Shown: positions 26,470-36,724 of the stretch, piece after piece | How the letters are laid out: each line of letters opens with the position of its first letter | Numbering within the stretch: position 1 is the first letter of the stretch | Assembly (NCBI GenBank): GCA_026708585.1 | Contig: JAPOUQ010000013.1 | Span: 1 to 64,000, forward strand | Direction of reading: 5' to 3' | DNA length: 64,000 bases | Origin: Gammaproteobacteria bacterium | GTDB taxonomy: Bacteria > Pseudomonadota > Gammaproteobacteria > Arenicellales > Poriferihabitantaceae | Translations under genes and position numbers: made by a program | Notes under the pieces: generated by a model | What the model saw: only the letters and a program-made list of their open reading frames with translations | The model's database searches: none | What the model was told of the DNA's origin: nothing

Positions 26470-29400
26470 TTATGAACTGGAAAATTGATCTGCCAAAGTC
26501 TGCCATTTTTTAATTAGATTGAGGCTCGTATGTTCTGATAGTTTATTCGCTATCGGAGTGGCCCTTATCCTGAGTAAAAGTTGATCTTTATCCAATACTT
26601 CTCGATCTTCAAGATAACCATTATTCAAAAAATACTGTTCTAGTTTATTAATCTGCTTTTGTCGAAAGCCACTGCTTCTCTCGTCCTTTCTTTCTTTCAA
26701 TATCTCAATGAGTTTGGCTGCATTCCCCTTATTTTCTTTGGTAATCTCCGAAATACCCTGAATATATCGGTCGCTGATTGCATCGCTGGTCTCTAGATTA
26801 TGCCGGTCTAGTGGGCGACCACGACCCAAAGACCATAATTCGCAGAATATTTTGAACAATTCGATCCGACTATCCATCTCCTCTGGATCGAGGAGTCCAT
26901 TGCACAATTCATTCGCAAGAGGTTGTCCTTGCACAATGCTCCATTGACCTGCAAACTGAATGCCATTCTTATAGAATTTGTATAAAAGTTCATTATTTTC
27001 GGGTAGTACATAGCTAATTGATTGACCAAGCCAACCTTGAGTTGGTGTGAATTCAGAAATAGCCAAATCGATCGAATATTGTGAATAGGATTGATCGGAT
27101 GGTGCTGGAATGTCTGTTTCAGACTGTATTTCGAGCTTGGTTATATCATCTACACCAACTGACAGATTCCGGATTCTTCCTAGATCAATGGTGCAAGCAA
27201 GCTGACAACCTGCACTCTCCAAGGCATGTTTTATTCGATCTTGGTCAACTGGATCACTCGTCAGATAGATAATTTGTCGTTTCTGATCAGCAGAGACTTG
27301 GCCTAGACAGTTAACAATAGCTGCAAAGCGTTGAGGATCACTTTGATCCAATGCTTCATCAAGAAAGAAAGGCAGTGTCAGGCTTTTTTCAATTTCTTCA
27401 GCAAATGCGATACGTGTGGCAATGAGCAATTGAACACGAGTTCCATCCGATAGTTGATCAAGTTCGCGTTTTTTGCCTGTATGTAGTTCCAACATCCACA
27501 ATCCTAGTTTACCATTATGGCGACCTAGTTGTAGTTCATAAGAGTTGCGAGTAAAGCGTGCAAAATGGGATTTCGCGCGCTCAAACATGCGAGGTATGCG
27601 TCCTTGTTCATACTGATCTTTCACTTGATCGATCAGAAATTTCACTGCATGTGAATGCAATTGTGTCTCAAGGCCATCCTGTAAATTATTCCTGGCTTCA
27701 TCCCGCTTTGCGATCAGGTCCTGCATTGAATCTCCTTGCTTGGCTTGGTTAACTAGAGTCTGAATTTCACTAATTTCCGCTGAAATATTCTCAACTTTTT
27801 GCTTAGCTTGTTCAGCCTGTTTCTGCTGTTGATGTAAATTTTCAATGGTAGAGTTTTTCAGTTCAGACTCGCCGTCTGTATCTAGTTCTTGTGCTATTCC
27901 CTCAATCTGGCTTTCGAGTTTCAATACTTGATCACGTAATTGGCTATATCCCTCTTTTTGATCCAACATTTCCTTCAGTTTTACTCTATCTCCGATATCA
28001 AGTGATAAATGCAAAAAGATAACCCGACAATGTTTTTCCGTTTGTTGTTTTTCAGATTGGATTCTTTTGATTTGTTGTGAAGCGGACCGTTCTTTCAATA
28101 ATGCTTGGTTTAGGCGATTGCTTCGGTCGCTGAGAGAATTAATCTTGGCTTTTGCTTCCAGTCCATTATCAGGCTTTTCACCTCCATTCCGAGTGATGTA
28201 GTCTGTTACTTGCTTAAGTTCCCGATTATGACTGCATTTTGATTTCTCGAGTCTTTCTTGGAACCCCGCAAGACTAATTTGAACTCCGCGAACATGATCA
28301 AGAGAGCGCGCATAGTCAACAAGTTCTGTGTCGGGTATGTCGTCTAAATCCAGTTCTGCTTCAAGTATTTTCCGCTCGAGATCGAGCTTTTCCTGTTTCG
28401 TTTTAACTGTTTCTAGTTCTTGGTTCAGTTTTTCGAGTTCGAACCGTTGTATCTGCATAACCTGATGTGTAGCGGATACATTTGCTTGTTCTTTTTCGAG
28501 TTTTGTTAGCAAGGTTTTAACAGAGGGGATATCCCACTGATCTGGTTCATCTAGCTTGGTTAGTCGATACGTTTTTTTCGCTTCTTCTCGAGATTCGTGA
28601 GAAGTTGATGAACGGATAGCAACACGAAATAGATACAACGCTACAATTAGAATACCCAGCCCAGTACCAACCAAAAGGAGGAACAAGGAAGAGAAGACAT
28701 AAGTGAAACTTCCTCCCAACAAAACCAAAAAACCCCCCAAGACTGTCGTCCATTTCAGATTGGTGTTAAGAAAGGAAGATTTCTGAGAACTTGGTGCTCT
28801 AAGCCACATTCGAAGAGCAGAAATAGCACTATCAAGTTGGTCGGAATTCCATTCAGTATTCTGGTTCTCTTGCTCCTTCTTGATGAACTCGATTTTTTTT
28901 GTAATGATCTCTTCTTGATTATTAGTACGTAAGCATCGTCCTAGGAATTCATACAAATTACTATGATCTTGGAGTTGGTATTGACGATCAAGATTGAGAG
29001 TTTTTCCGATCGCTTCCATTGCTTTATTACGTTGACCTTTTTGATCTGCAATATCGTTTTCGAGGTTATTAATGGTATCTTCTAGCCGAATTAGTTGATC
29101 GGCTCGTGATTTTTGGGCGGTGAGACTCTCCGAATCCAGCGGTTCTGATAGTTTGGTTTCTTTCTGTTCATCTTTGGCTGTTTTTATCTCCTGATTTAAC
29201 AGCTCGATTTCCTCAGAGTTATTCCGAAGTTTTTCTTCTAGTTCGTTCAGTCTCTCGATTTCATCTCCCTGTATTTTTCCAATTTCAGATGGAAAATTCT
29301 GAAAATCGAGGTAGAGACGGTTAAGTTCCTTGCGTTTCGTAACTAATCCTACTGCTTTATTGATGCTTGCTTCTTGGTTTGCATTTTCCCTAGCTTTTGC

Positions 29401-29970
29401 TAGTCTTGCTTCAAGCTCCTCCAATTGGTTTTCTCGGGATTGAAGGTTTGACTGTTCTCTTTGTTTTTTTTCGGTATTGAGGCTTGCATTTGAATAGGTC
29501 TTGCTTAGAGAACTTGTTCGATGTCGGGTCAATTCCGGGAATGATTTCGTTACAGAATCAAGATCAAAGCCTCCTGCCATTTGTTTGTTTATCTCCGTTG
29601 CGATATCAAACAAGCTGTCTCGTGATGGATTGATCAAGTCTCGTAACTGGAGAAAGAAGCACTTGGCCTGATGGCTTGGTGGTAATTCTGGAGGCTCCGA
29701 TTCCTGTCCATCAATTCGAGACCAATTGAGGCTTTTACCGTCACGTTCGATTGACCAGATCACCCCGTTAATTTCTAACTGTCCAGTTACTGAAATCGGT
29801 GTATTGGTTTTTTGATCCCCCCAATATAAGTGTTCAACTGCTTTACAAAGACTGGATTTTCCAATTCCATTAGGGCCATGAATAATGTGAAAGTTCGATC
29901 CTTTGAATTCAACCTGAAAAGGTGAATCGATTCCAGGTAAACGATTGACATTCAGGCGTTTTAAATTCAT
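26470..29970 (-). CDS. SbcC/YhaN-like SMC-type ATPase with membrane segment
   Basis: 1166-aa ABC/SMC-like ATPase. Walker A IHGPNGIGKSSLCKA is at about residue 31, after an N-terminal LKRLNVNRLPG strand. Long heptad-rich coiled coils (about 160-400 and 460-790) flank two adjacent TM helices near 405-455 (VLGGFLVLLGGSFTYV; LFLLLVGTGLGILIVAL), as in YhaN-type proteins. The signature LSDGTRVQLLIATR and Walker B LPFFLDEALDQSD are near 840-880. About 235 extra residues follow the ATPase head. It overlaps the nuclease gene by 4 bp, so the pair should act as a membrane-linked SbcCD-like DNA-end processing complex (inference). Confidence 0.85.
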   Translation of the reverse strand: MNLKRLNVNRLPGIDSPFQVEFKGSNFHIIHGPNGIGKSSLCKAVEHLYWGDQKTNTPISVTGQLEINGVIWSIERDGKSLNWSRIDGQESEPPELPPSHQAKCFFLQLRDLINPSRDSLFDIATEINKQMAGGFDLDSVTKSFPELTRHRTSSLSKTYSNASLNTEKKQREQSNLQSRENQLEELEARLAKARENANQEASINKAVGLVTKRKELNRLYLDFQNFPSEIGKIQGDEIERLNELEEKLRNNSEEIELLNQEIKTAKDEQKETKLSEPLDSESLTAQKSRADQLIRLEDTINNLENDIADQKGQRNKAMEAIGKTLNLDRQYQLQDHSNLYEFLGRCLRTNNQEEIITKKIEFIKKEQENQNTEWNSDQLDSAISALRMWLRAPSSQKSSFLNTNLKWTTVLGGFLVLLGGSFTYVFSSLFLLLVGTGLGILIVALYLFRVAIRSSTSHESREEAKKTYRLTKLDEPDQWDIPSVKTLLTKLEKEQANVSATHQVMQIQRFELEKLNQELETVKTKQEKLDLERKILEAELDLDDIPDTELVDYARSLDHVRGVQISLAGFQERLEKSKCSHNRELKQVTDYITRNGGEKPDNGLEAKAKINSLSDRSNRLNQALLKERSASQQIKRIQSEKQQTEKHCRVIFLHLSLDIGDRVKLKEMLDQKEGYSQLRDQVLKLESQIEGIAQELDTDGESELKNSTIENLHQQQKQAEQAKQKVENISAEISEIQTLVNQAKQGDSMQDLIAKRDEARNNLQDGLETQLHSHAVKFLIDQVKDQYEQGRIPRMFERAKSHFARFTRNSYELQLGRHNGKLGLWMLELHTGKKRELDQLSDGTRVQLLIATRIAFAEEIEKSLTLPFFLDEALDQSDPQRFAAIVNCLGQVSADQKRQIIYLTSDPVDQDRIKHALESAGCQLACTIDLGRIRNLSVGVDDITKLEIQSETDIPAPSDQSYSQYSIDLAISEFTPTQGWLGQSISYVLPENNELLYKFYKNGIQFAGQWSIVQGQPLANELCNGLLDPEEMDSRIELFKIFCELWSLGRGRPLDRHNLETSDAISDRYIQGISEITKENKGNAAKLIEILKERKDERSSGFRQKQINKLEQYFLNNGYLEDREVLDKDQLLLRIRATPIANKLSEHTSLNLIKKWQTLADQFSSS

Positions 29971-31307
29971 GAATTATTATCTGGAATTTGATCTAGCATA
30001 TTGTGAAGAGCGTTCTTGCCCGCACGAATGAGTAATTCTCGCAAATATTCATCTGAGAGAAAATCAGGGGAATTTCGGTGGTCTTTAACAGGTTCCCATC
30101 GACTGTCCTTGGTCTTAGATTCCAATACAGACCGTCCTTGTTTGATCAGTTCTTTGGCTTCAGGATGATTATTTTCGAGGATAACTATTCTCTGTGCGAG
30201 TAATGCAGCGGGGTCATCTCCCGTAGCAATCTCAGTAATATCGATCTTGGTATCTGTCAAATTGATTATCTTGTTGTAGAAAACCCATGTTTTATCTACC
30301 AATCGTTGTATTTTTTCGAACTCACGTTTATCGATCCATTCTTGAATTTCTTTATGGCAACTACATCGTCCGATAATTGTAGCTCGTATACCTAGCACAT
30401 CGGGAACAGGTCCTTCATCTTTGATTTTTTGTAGAATTTTAGTTGTTTGATCAAGTAGTAAGTCTGAGAGATCTTCGATATTGCTAACTTGGTCCGATGA
30501 AATATTGATGTGTTCCCATCGTAGAGGAGCAATGGGCATTTGTTTGATTTCTTCTAGGCCGTTTGAGGATATTTTTAGAATCCAAGGGCCATGAGGTCCA
30601 GTTTCTGTCGGATCAAGTCCGATTAAGGAGCCTAGATATCCGATGGCGTCTTTGGTCGGTTTTCCTCGGAATTGTGGTAATGATGGTTTGTGAATATGTC
30701 CTAGTAACCAAGCATCGAATCCAATCGAACGAAGATCAGTAGTTTTAACGGGTGCGTAAGGCCCACCGGAAACATCAAGGTCTGCATGTAGTAAACCAAT
30801 TTTGCATATCGTTGAAGATGCAAGTCCTAATGCTCGCTGATCAAGTTTAGCAAGGGGGTTATCAAGTACATGTCTTTCTGGAAAAGACCAACCAATTATG
30901 GCCACTATTGGTCTGCCATTTTTTGATAAGGTGGTTTTGTCCCATATACCTTGTTCTCCAAGCAGATGAAATCCATTGATCAGTTTTGCTAGGCGGGGTA
31001 GGGCATCAGTATCATGATTTCCGGCTACTGCAATGACCTGGATATTGTTATTGATTAGCTCTTGGACTCCTTGTTCGAGTGGCACTATAGCCTCGAAACG
31101 AGCATTCGTGCTTTCAACAACGTCTCCTGCGAGCAAAACTGCATCAACCTGCTGGTCTATTGCATAATCAACAGCACACTTCCATGCTGTAGCTGGCGAC
31201 AAATCGTGTTTTGACAATCCTGCATCTGACAGGTTTTCAGGTAGTCTGGCGGGTATTGTGCCTAGATGGATATCGCCGATTGCCAAAATAGTTAAAGTCG
31301 AGCTCAT
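29967..31307 (-). CDS. SbcD/YhaO-like metallophosphoesterase nuclease
   Basis: 446-aa calcineurin-type DNA nuclease subunit. Phosphoesterase motifs in order: AIGDIHLGTIP, LLAGDVVEST, IAVAGNHDTDA, LLHADLDVSGG and LLGHIHKPS. The C-terminal half (about 250-446) is the capping/partner-binding region. It is coupled to the ATPase gene by a 4-bp overlap, the usual Mre11-Rad50 style arrangement. Its nearest named relatives are YhaO or SbcD. Confidence 0.9.
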   Translation of the reverse strand: MSSTLTILAIGDIHLGTIPARLPENLSDAGLSKHDLSPATAWKCAVDYAIDQQVDAVLLAGDVVESTNARFEAIVPLEQGVQELINNNIQVIAVAGNHDTDALPRLAKLINGFHLLGEQGIWDKTTLSKNGRPIVAIIGWSFPERHVLDNPLAKLDQRALGLASSTICKIGLLHADLDVSGGPYAPVKTTDLRSIGFDAWLLGHIHKPSLPQFRGKPTKDAIGYLGSLIGLDPTETGPHGPWILKISSNGLEEIKQMPIAPLRWEHINISSDQVSNIEDLSDLLLDQTTKILQKIKDEGPVPDVLGIRATIIGRCSCHKEIQEWIDKREFEKIQRLVDKTWVFYNKIINLTDTKIDITEIATGDDPAALLAQRIVILENNHPEAKELIKQGRSVLESKTKDSRWEPVKDHRNSPDFLSDEYLRELLIRAGKNALHNMLDQIPDNNS

Positions 31308-31407
31308 CTTGCGATACTTAGAGATTGATATTGAGTTTAATAATGGTTAATCTTTTTGAAATTAGCCAGTTGTTGATATCCTCCGGTTCTGACTCTCGGT
31401 TAGAAGC

Positions 31408-33135
31408 TCAGGATTGCTTTTTCTGGATGATGGAAATTAACTCTCCGGTCAGATTTTCGATAGAAAGGTTTTTCGTTTGATTCGTTGGTCGATGGTAGTA
31501 TTCTACAGCCTGGTTTTCGATACCCCGCTCGCCAATTACGATTCGATGGGGAATACCAATCAATTCCATATCTGCAAATAGGACGCCTGGTCGCTCATCA
31601 CGATCATCTAGTAAGACTTCAATCTTGGCGTCCAAGAGTGATTTGTACAAATACTCGGTCAGTTTTTTGACATTTTTTGATCGTTTTAGTCCAATAGGAA
31701 CAATCACAACTGACCAAGGGGCAATTGAATCGGGCCAGATGATTCCTTTGTTGTCGTGATTTTGTTCAATTGCTGCGGCAACGATCCGGGTGACTCCAAT
31801 ACCATAACATCCCATATGCATTGGAATTGTTTTCCCCTCTGCGTCAAGTACTGACGCATTCAGTGCGGTGCTATATTTTAAGCCCAGTTGAAAGATGTGG
31901 CCGACCTCTACGCCACGCACAATCTTGATCCTTCCAAGTCCATCGGGGGATAGGTCACCATCTACAACATTTCGAATATCGGCTACTATGGTTGCATCGG
32001 TATCACGGCCCCAGTTAATCCCAAAATAGTGTTTATCATCCTGATTGGCACCGGCTGCGAAATCAGACATGCTTGCAACACAATGATCAACGATGCAGGG
32101 AATGGGCAGATTGACTGGGCCTAGTGATCCAGGGCCTGCGCCAATTTCTGCTCGAATCATATCTGCATCGGCCATGCGTAGAGGAGAGGCGACAATGTCT
32201 AGTTTTTCTGCTTTTACTGGATTCATTTCGTGATCACCCCGGACCAACATAGCAACCAGTTTATAGTTTGATTTTTTGGAGGCTTCAACAATCAATGTTT
32301 TAATTGTTTTTTCAATTGGTAGATTGAACTGGTTTACCAAATCGTTAATGGTTCTGAGACCGGGTGTATCGACTAGTTCTAAATCCATACAGGGTTTAGC
32401 AACTGCTGTAGCGGGCGGCATGGCTTCTGCCAAGTCCAGATTGGCGGCATAATCGCTTGAAGTTGAAAAGGCGATTGCATCTTCTCCCGATTCGGCGAGG
32501 ACGTGGAATTCATGGGATATTTCACCACCGATACTACCGGAATCAGCAGCTACTGGTCGATATCGAAGTCCGATCCGATCAAAGATTGCACAGTAGGTGT
32601 CATGCATCACATCGTATGTTTCTTGAAGAGATTCTTGACTATCATGAAATGAATATGCATCTTTCATGATGAATTCACGGCCTCGCATAATGCCAAAACG
32701 GGGGCGAATTTCATCGCGGAATTTGGTCTGGATCTGATAGAAGTTTCCCGGTAGTTGCCGATAGCTTCGCACTTCGTTTTTTAATAACGCAGTGATTACT
32801 TCTTCATGAGTTGGTCCCAAACAGAATTCACGTTGATGGCGGTCTTTGAAACGCAGGAGTTCTGGGCCATAGTCATTCCATCGTCCAGATTCTTGCCATA
32901 GCTCAGAGGGTTGCACGCCTGGCAATAGTACTTCTTGAGCACCCGAACGATTCATTTCCTCGCGAACAATTTGTTTTACCTTATTCAGCACTCGCATACC
33001 AGTTGGCAGCCAGTTATAAATTCCAGCGGCAACACGACGTATCAGTCCAGCTCGAACCATTAGTTGGTGTGAGATGACTTCGGCATCAGCGGGATTTTGC
33101 TTCAAGGTTGCAAGGAGTAATTTGGAGGTGCGCAT
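31408..33135 (-). CDS. proS: Prolyl-tRNA synthetase (bacterial type)
   Basis: Class II aminoacyl-tRNA synthetase, 575 aa. Motif 1 region [22 protein letters not shown], motif 2 [21 protein letters not shown] and motif 3 [17 protein letters not shown] are evident. The inserted YbaK-like editing domain spans about residues 225-385 ([13 protein letters not shown]...GVNLPIP region), with the anticodon-binding domain at the end. This is the ProS1 architecture. It lies about 100 bp from the nuclease gene, same strand. Confidence 0.97.
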   Translation of the reverse strand: MRTSKLLLATLKQNPADAEVISHQLMVRAGLIRRVAAGIYNWLPTGMRVLNKVKQIVREEMNRSGAQEVLLPGVQPSELWQESGRWNDYGPELLRFKDRHQREFCLGPTHEEVITALLKNEVRSYRQLPGNFYQIQTKFRDEIRPRFGIMRGREFIMKDAYSFHDSQESLQETYDVMHDTYCAIFDRIGLRYRPVAADSGSIGGEISHEFHVLAESGEDAIAFSTSSDYAANLDLAEAMPPATAVAKPCMDLELVDTPGLRTINDLVNQFNLPIEKTIKTLIVEASKKSNYKLVAMLVRGDHEMNPVKAEKLDIVASPLRMADADMIRAEIGAGPGSLGPVNLPIPCIVDHCVASMSDFAAGANQDDKHYFGINWGRDTDATIVADIRNVVDGDLSPDGLGRIKIVRGVEVGHIFQLGLKYSTALNASVLDAEGKTIPMHMGCYGIGVTRIVAAAIEQNHDNKGIIWPDSIAPWSVVIVPIGLKRSKNVKKLTEYLYKSLLDAKIEVLLDDRDERPGVLFADMELIGIPHRIVIGERGIENQAVEYYHRPTNQTKNLSIENLTGELISIIQKKQS

Positions 33136-33612
33136 GGACCGAACGATTCGATTAAAGTGCGTGATTGTATCATCAGGGCTCTGGTTACTGAATTATTGTT
33201 GATTTGCTAAGCGATGGTTTACCTGTGGTTGAAGAGCTCAAACGATGCCTATATCGAGAAAAATTGAACTTTGCTATAAGATATCAAATTGATGTGCTAT
33301 CACCCACTCACAATGTTTGTAATAATAATGATCGCAATGTCGGAAAGAGTTCCAAACTTTTTAGCAGTAGAAATCTTGCAAATCAAGAAACTGACCCTCT
33401 TGCCTCAAATTGGGTGAATAAGCTTTGTCCCTTCATATGCTTATTGTAAATTGTGTATACAACCCTAAAGAATTTATACTATTGACCAATTCCTCCCCAA
33501 CTTATTTTCAAAAAAATTAAACGAAACAGTACAAATCTGAAACATACTCTGAGTTTGTGCACCGACCTGATAAAATCAGACCATGCAAGCAACCTAGAGA
33601 CCGATTGATTGC
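33136..33612. other. Gap between proS and the AAA-DUF4143 gene
   Basis: 477 bp, AT-rich. It should hold the proS promoter. An 81-codon forward frame at 33204-33449 has no recognisable domain and no good RBS, so I do not call it. I see nothing else. Confidence 0.4.
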
Positions 33613-34770
33613 CTAGTTTACTGTGTTTAGATGATTTTGCAGTGTCCCAATTTCGACAGCGGGAAGAACAGTGATTCGCTCAGTTATCGGATAGTTACGG
33701 GTGCCTGGATAGATCACAAATAAGTGGTCAAGCTCAAGCAAGGTTGCGGATTTCCTTAACGTAGCTGGTACTTTTGGTGACTCGCTGTATTTCATTTCGA
33801 AACCAAAACGATATCCATTGTAATCAATTAACAAATCAATTTCCCCTCCACTATGAGCACTCCAAAACCAAGCTGGTGGGTAGTCTAGACAACTGAGAAT
33901 TTGCTCAATAATGAATCCTTCCCAAGAGGCTCCCACTTTTGGGTGACGGTACAACTCCAGATCGTCTTGAATATTCAGCAATGCATGAAGCAAACCAGAG
34001 TCTCGGAAATAAATCTTTGGCGCTTTCACTTGCCGTTTTTTTATGTTTGCATACCATGGCTGGAGTTGACGAATCAAGAATACCCCAGTCAAAATATCTA
34101 GGTAGTTGCGCATGGTTTTGTCACCCAAGCCTAGCGACCTACCTAATTCTGATGCATTCCAGACTTGCCCATGCCAATGCGCCAACATATACCAGAACCG
34201 TTCAAGAACCAAAGCTGGAATACGGATGCCGAGTTGCGGTATATCTCTCTCAAGAAATGTACGAAGAAAATTTTTTCTCCAAACGATGCTATCATCCTTT
34301 GATATAGCCAAAAATGATCGTGGAAACCCTCCTCGGAGCCACAAATTATTCAATTGTTGAAAACCGGATTCCTGCAGATTAAACCCAGTAATATCGATAA
34401 ATTCTATACGACCTGCGAGACTCTCGGATACGCCCTTGATTATGGATGGAGAAGCACTACCGAGGACTAGAAAAGAGGTGTTTGAATGATCTCTGTCTGC
34501 GAGAATTCGAAGCACAGAGAACAACTCAGGCATACGTTGAATCTCGTCTATTACCACAAGACCGCTTAAGGAACCAAGTATCAGTTCTGGATTTTCGAGA
34601 GCCCTTACGGCAGAATCGGACTCAAGGTCAAACAGAGTTGACATTAGGTTGTTTGAAAACTGTAGAGCGAGAGTTGTTTTCCCGGCTTGACGGGGGCCAA
34701 TCAGTGCAGTGACAGGTGCTCGAGCAACAGCAACCTCCAACCGATTGAGATATTTTTTCCGAAAAATCAT
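33613..34770 (-). CDS. AAA-family ATPase with DUF4143 nuclease-like C-terminus
   Basis: 385-aa protein of the AAA_14/DUF4143 class. The ATPase domain has Walker A LIGPRQAGKTTLALQF (about residue 24) and Walker B GLVVIDEIQRMPEL. A winged-helix-like segment follows (ASELGRSLGLGDKTMRNYLD). The C-terminal PD-(D/E)XK-like fold contains GGEIDLLIDYNGYRFGFEMK. These are mobile-like, patchily distributed genes of unclear function, possibly defence- or toxin-related. Its ATG lies 6 bp from a 45-bp perfect palindromic element that replaces any visible Shine-Dalgarno. It faces away from a broken gene of similar architecture. Confidence 0.85.
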   Translation of the reverse strand: MIFRKKYLNRLEVAVARAPVTALIGPRQAGKTTLALQFSNNLMSTLFDLESDSAVRALENPELILGSLSGLVVIDEIQRMPELFSVLRILADRDHSNTSFLVLGSASPSIIKGVSESLAGRIEFIDITGFNLQESGFQQLNNLWLRGGFPRSFLAISKDDSIVWRKNFLRTFLERDIPQLGIRIPALVLERFWYMLAHWHGQVWNASELGRSLGLGDKTMRNYLDILTGVFLIRQLQPWYANIKKRQVKAPKIYFRDSGLLHALLNIQDDLELYRHPKVGASWEGFIIEQILSCLDYPPAWFWSAHSGGEIDLLIDYNGYRFGFEMKYSESPKVPATLRKSATLLELDHLFVIYPGTRNYPITERITVLPAVEIGTLQNHLNTVN

Positions 34771-34776
34771 GTTTTT

Positions 34777-34821
34777 TAAAGTGTGATATTTCGTATATTA
34801 TATACGAAATATCACACTTTA
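34777..34821. repeat. Perfect 21-bp inverted repeat with 3-nt centre
   Basis: Left arm 34777-34797 and right arm 34801-34821 are exact reverse complements around the centre TTA. The inner part reads GTGTGATATTTCGTATA and its complement. It begins 6 bp upstream of the minus-strand ATPase ATG, so it covers the leader and probably the promoter. It could be an operator, an mRNA hairpin, or a recognition or insertion element. The symmetry is read directly; the role is unknown. Confidence 0.9.
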
Positions 34822-34978
34822 TTGCCAACAACGAAGGATCGAGATTCGAAGATTATTCAAAACGAGCAATTTGCAAGAAGCAGCAATGTTGCTCTGTGAT
34901 CAGAGTATGTGGTTTGCTGAAATTTGACGAGTACCACAAAGAATCTCAGTTACAGTTTATGTTAAGATAAATTGCATC

Positions 34979-36563
34979 ATGAATGCAGAAATTCAGACCC
35001 TACGACGCAAGCTACCGATCGGTTATCAATCGTTTGCTGATCTTCGAAAGGATGGTTGTTATTATGTTGATAAAACCCCTCTGATTCGGCAAATGATTGA
35101 GGAAGGAAGGTACTACTTTCTTTCCCGTCCTCGCCGCTTCGGTAAGAGTTTGCTGGTCGATCCCTTGCAGGAACTGTTTGAAGGGAATGAGGCCCTTATT
35201 CGGGGGCTAGATATTCACCCATACTGGAACGGGTCGGTCAAACATCCAGTGGTTCGTTTGACTTTGGACGGGATCGTCAGTACACCTGAAGAACTCCAAT
35301 ATGCAGTTCTGAATCAATTGTATGAAGTTGATAATTGCATTTGATCTAAAATTCTTGCCTCCAGTGACTTCCGCTTCCGAGCGGCTTCGGAGTATCCTGA
35401 CTCGCCTTCATCAAAAGACCGGTCGTCAGGTGGTGGAATTGGTTGATGAGTATGACAAGCCGATGTTGGATTTACTGGAGAACAGTGACAAGGCTCAGGT
35501 AGACCGGGATAGGCTAAGAGACGTATATAGCATTCTGAAGAGTTCGCAAAAATATATCCGTTTTGTGTTCATCACCGGCATCACGATGTTTTCCAAGATC
35601 AGTTTTTCTTCGGGTCTCAACAATCTCGATGATATCAGCCTGTATCCGCACTTGGCATCGATTTGTGGATACACTGATCACGGTCTCGATACGGTGTTTG
35701 CTCCGGAACTGGAAGGACCAGATCGGGACAAGATTCGTAAATGGTATAACGGCTACAACTGGCTGGATACCGAGAAGCTCTATAATCCCTACGACATTCT
35801 CCATCTTTTTAAGAAATGTGAATTTCGGGCTCACTGGTTCAAATCTGGACAACCGGGCTATTTATATCGGTTATTGGAGGATAACCAAGTCAGTCCCATG
35901 CAATTGGAAAACCGCGTAGCGGATGCCGACTTTGTGCCCAATTTCGAGTTGGGTCAATTCAGTCATGAAGCATTGCTTTTCCAGTCTGGGTAACTGACCA
36001 TCACGAAAAAGGAACAAAAAGGAACTCGTATTTTGTATCATCTGGACTATCCCAATTATGAGGTACAGAGTAGTTTCAATGCCGGGCTAGCGGAGCACTT
36101 GACCAAGCGCGGCAAGGAAGTAGCAGCGACTGGAGAGGATCTGGTTCAGGCACTGGGAGAGAACAACTTTTCCGTGTTCAAGGAGAAGATCCAGGATTTG
36201 CTCTCGGGATTTCCTCATATCTGGTTTGACCAGGCCAATCTTGGAGATTATGAAGCCTGGTATGCGAGTTTGCTGTACCTTTGTTTTCGTACCACGCCGG
36301 TTGATCTGAAAGCTGAGGAAATGACCAAACATGGTCGCTCAGACCTGGTTCTCTTGCATGAGAACCAGGTATTTGTCCTGGAACTCAAGATGATTGAATA
36401 TGAAACTGGAGTAGAAAAAGCTCTCGATCATGCGCTTGCGCAGATTCGTGAAAAAGGCTATGCAAACAAGTGTCGAAACCGCAAGGAACCGATTCACCTG
36501 ATCGGAATGGTGTTTGGCAAGAAAGAACGAGAACTACGGGATATTCGTGTTGAAAAAAACTGA
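34979..36563 (+). pseudogene. Broken AAA-ATPase-like/DUF1703 (PD-(D/E)XK) gene
   Basis: The pieces of one reading unit are split. 34979-35344 encodes the N-terminal ATPase-like part (LPIGYQSFADLRKDGCYYVD, Walker A SRPRRFGKS). A +1-type frameshift near 35335-35350 moves coding to the frame of 35322-35993 (VELVDEYDKPMLD, FVFITGITMFSKIS, WYNGYNW). A TAA at 35991-35993 stands where the family has Tyr in a GYLTI block. The same frame then continues to 36563 with LDYPNYEVQSSF and the nuclease motif GRSDLVLLHENQVFVLELK. Intact length would be about 525 aa. Decay looks recent because the remaining sequence is well preserved. Sequencing error is an alternative for one lesion, less likely for both. Confidence 0.85.
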
Positions 36564-36724
36564 ACATGTTGTTCTGGTCTCCTAGGATGTGCTTGCAATT
36601 ATCAACAAATTGGATTGGGATTTTAATTGCTCAACTAGAAGCGAGCCTAATACCAACTCAATCGAATGTGAGTATCCCAACAATTCGGTTAATTTTATTC
36701 TACAAATAATGAGTAACCTCGAAC

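Noticed and set aside
33204-33449. 81-codon forward frame between proS and the AAA-DUF4143 gene
   Set aside because: No domain, poor start context and codon use unlike the genes around it.
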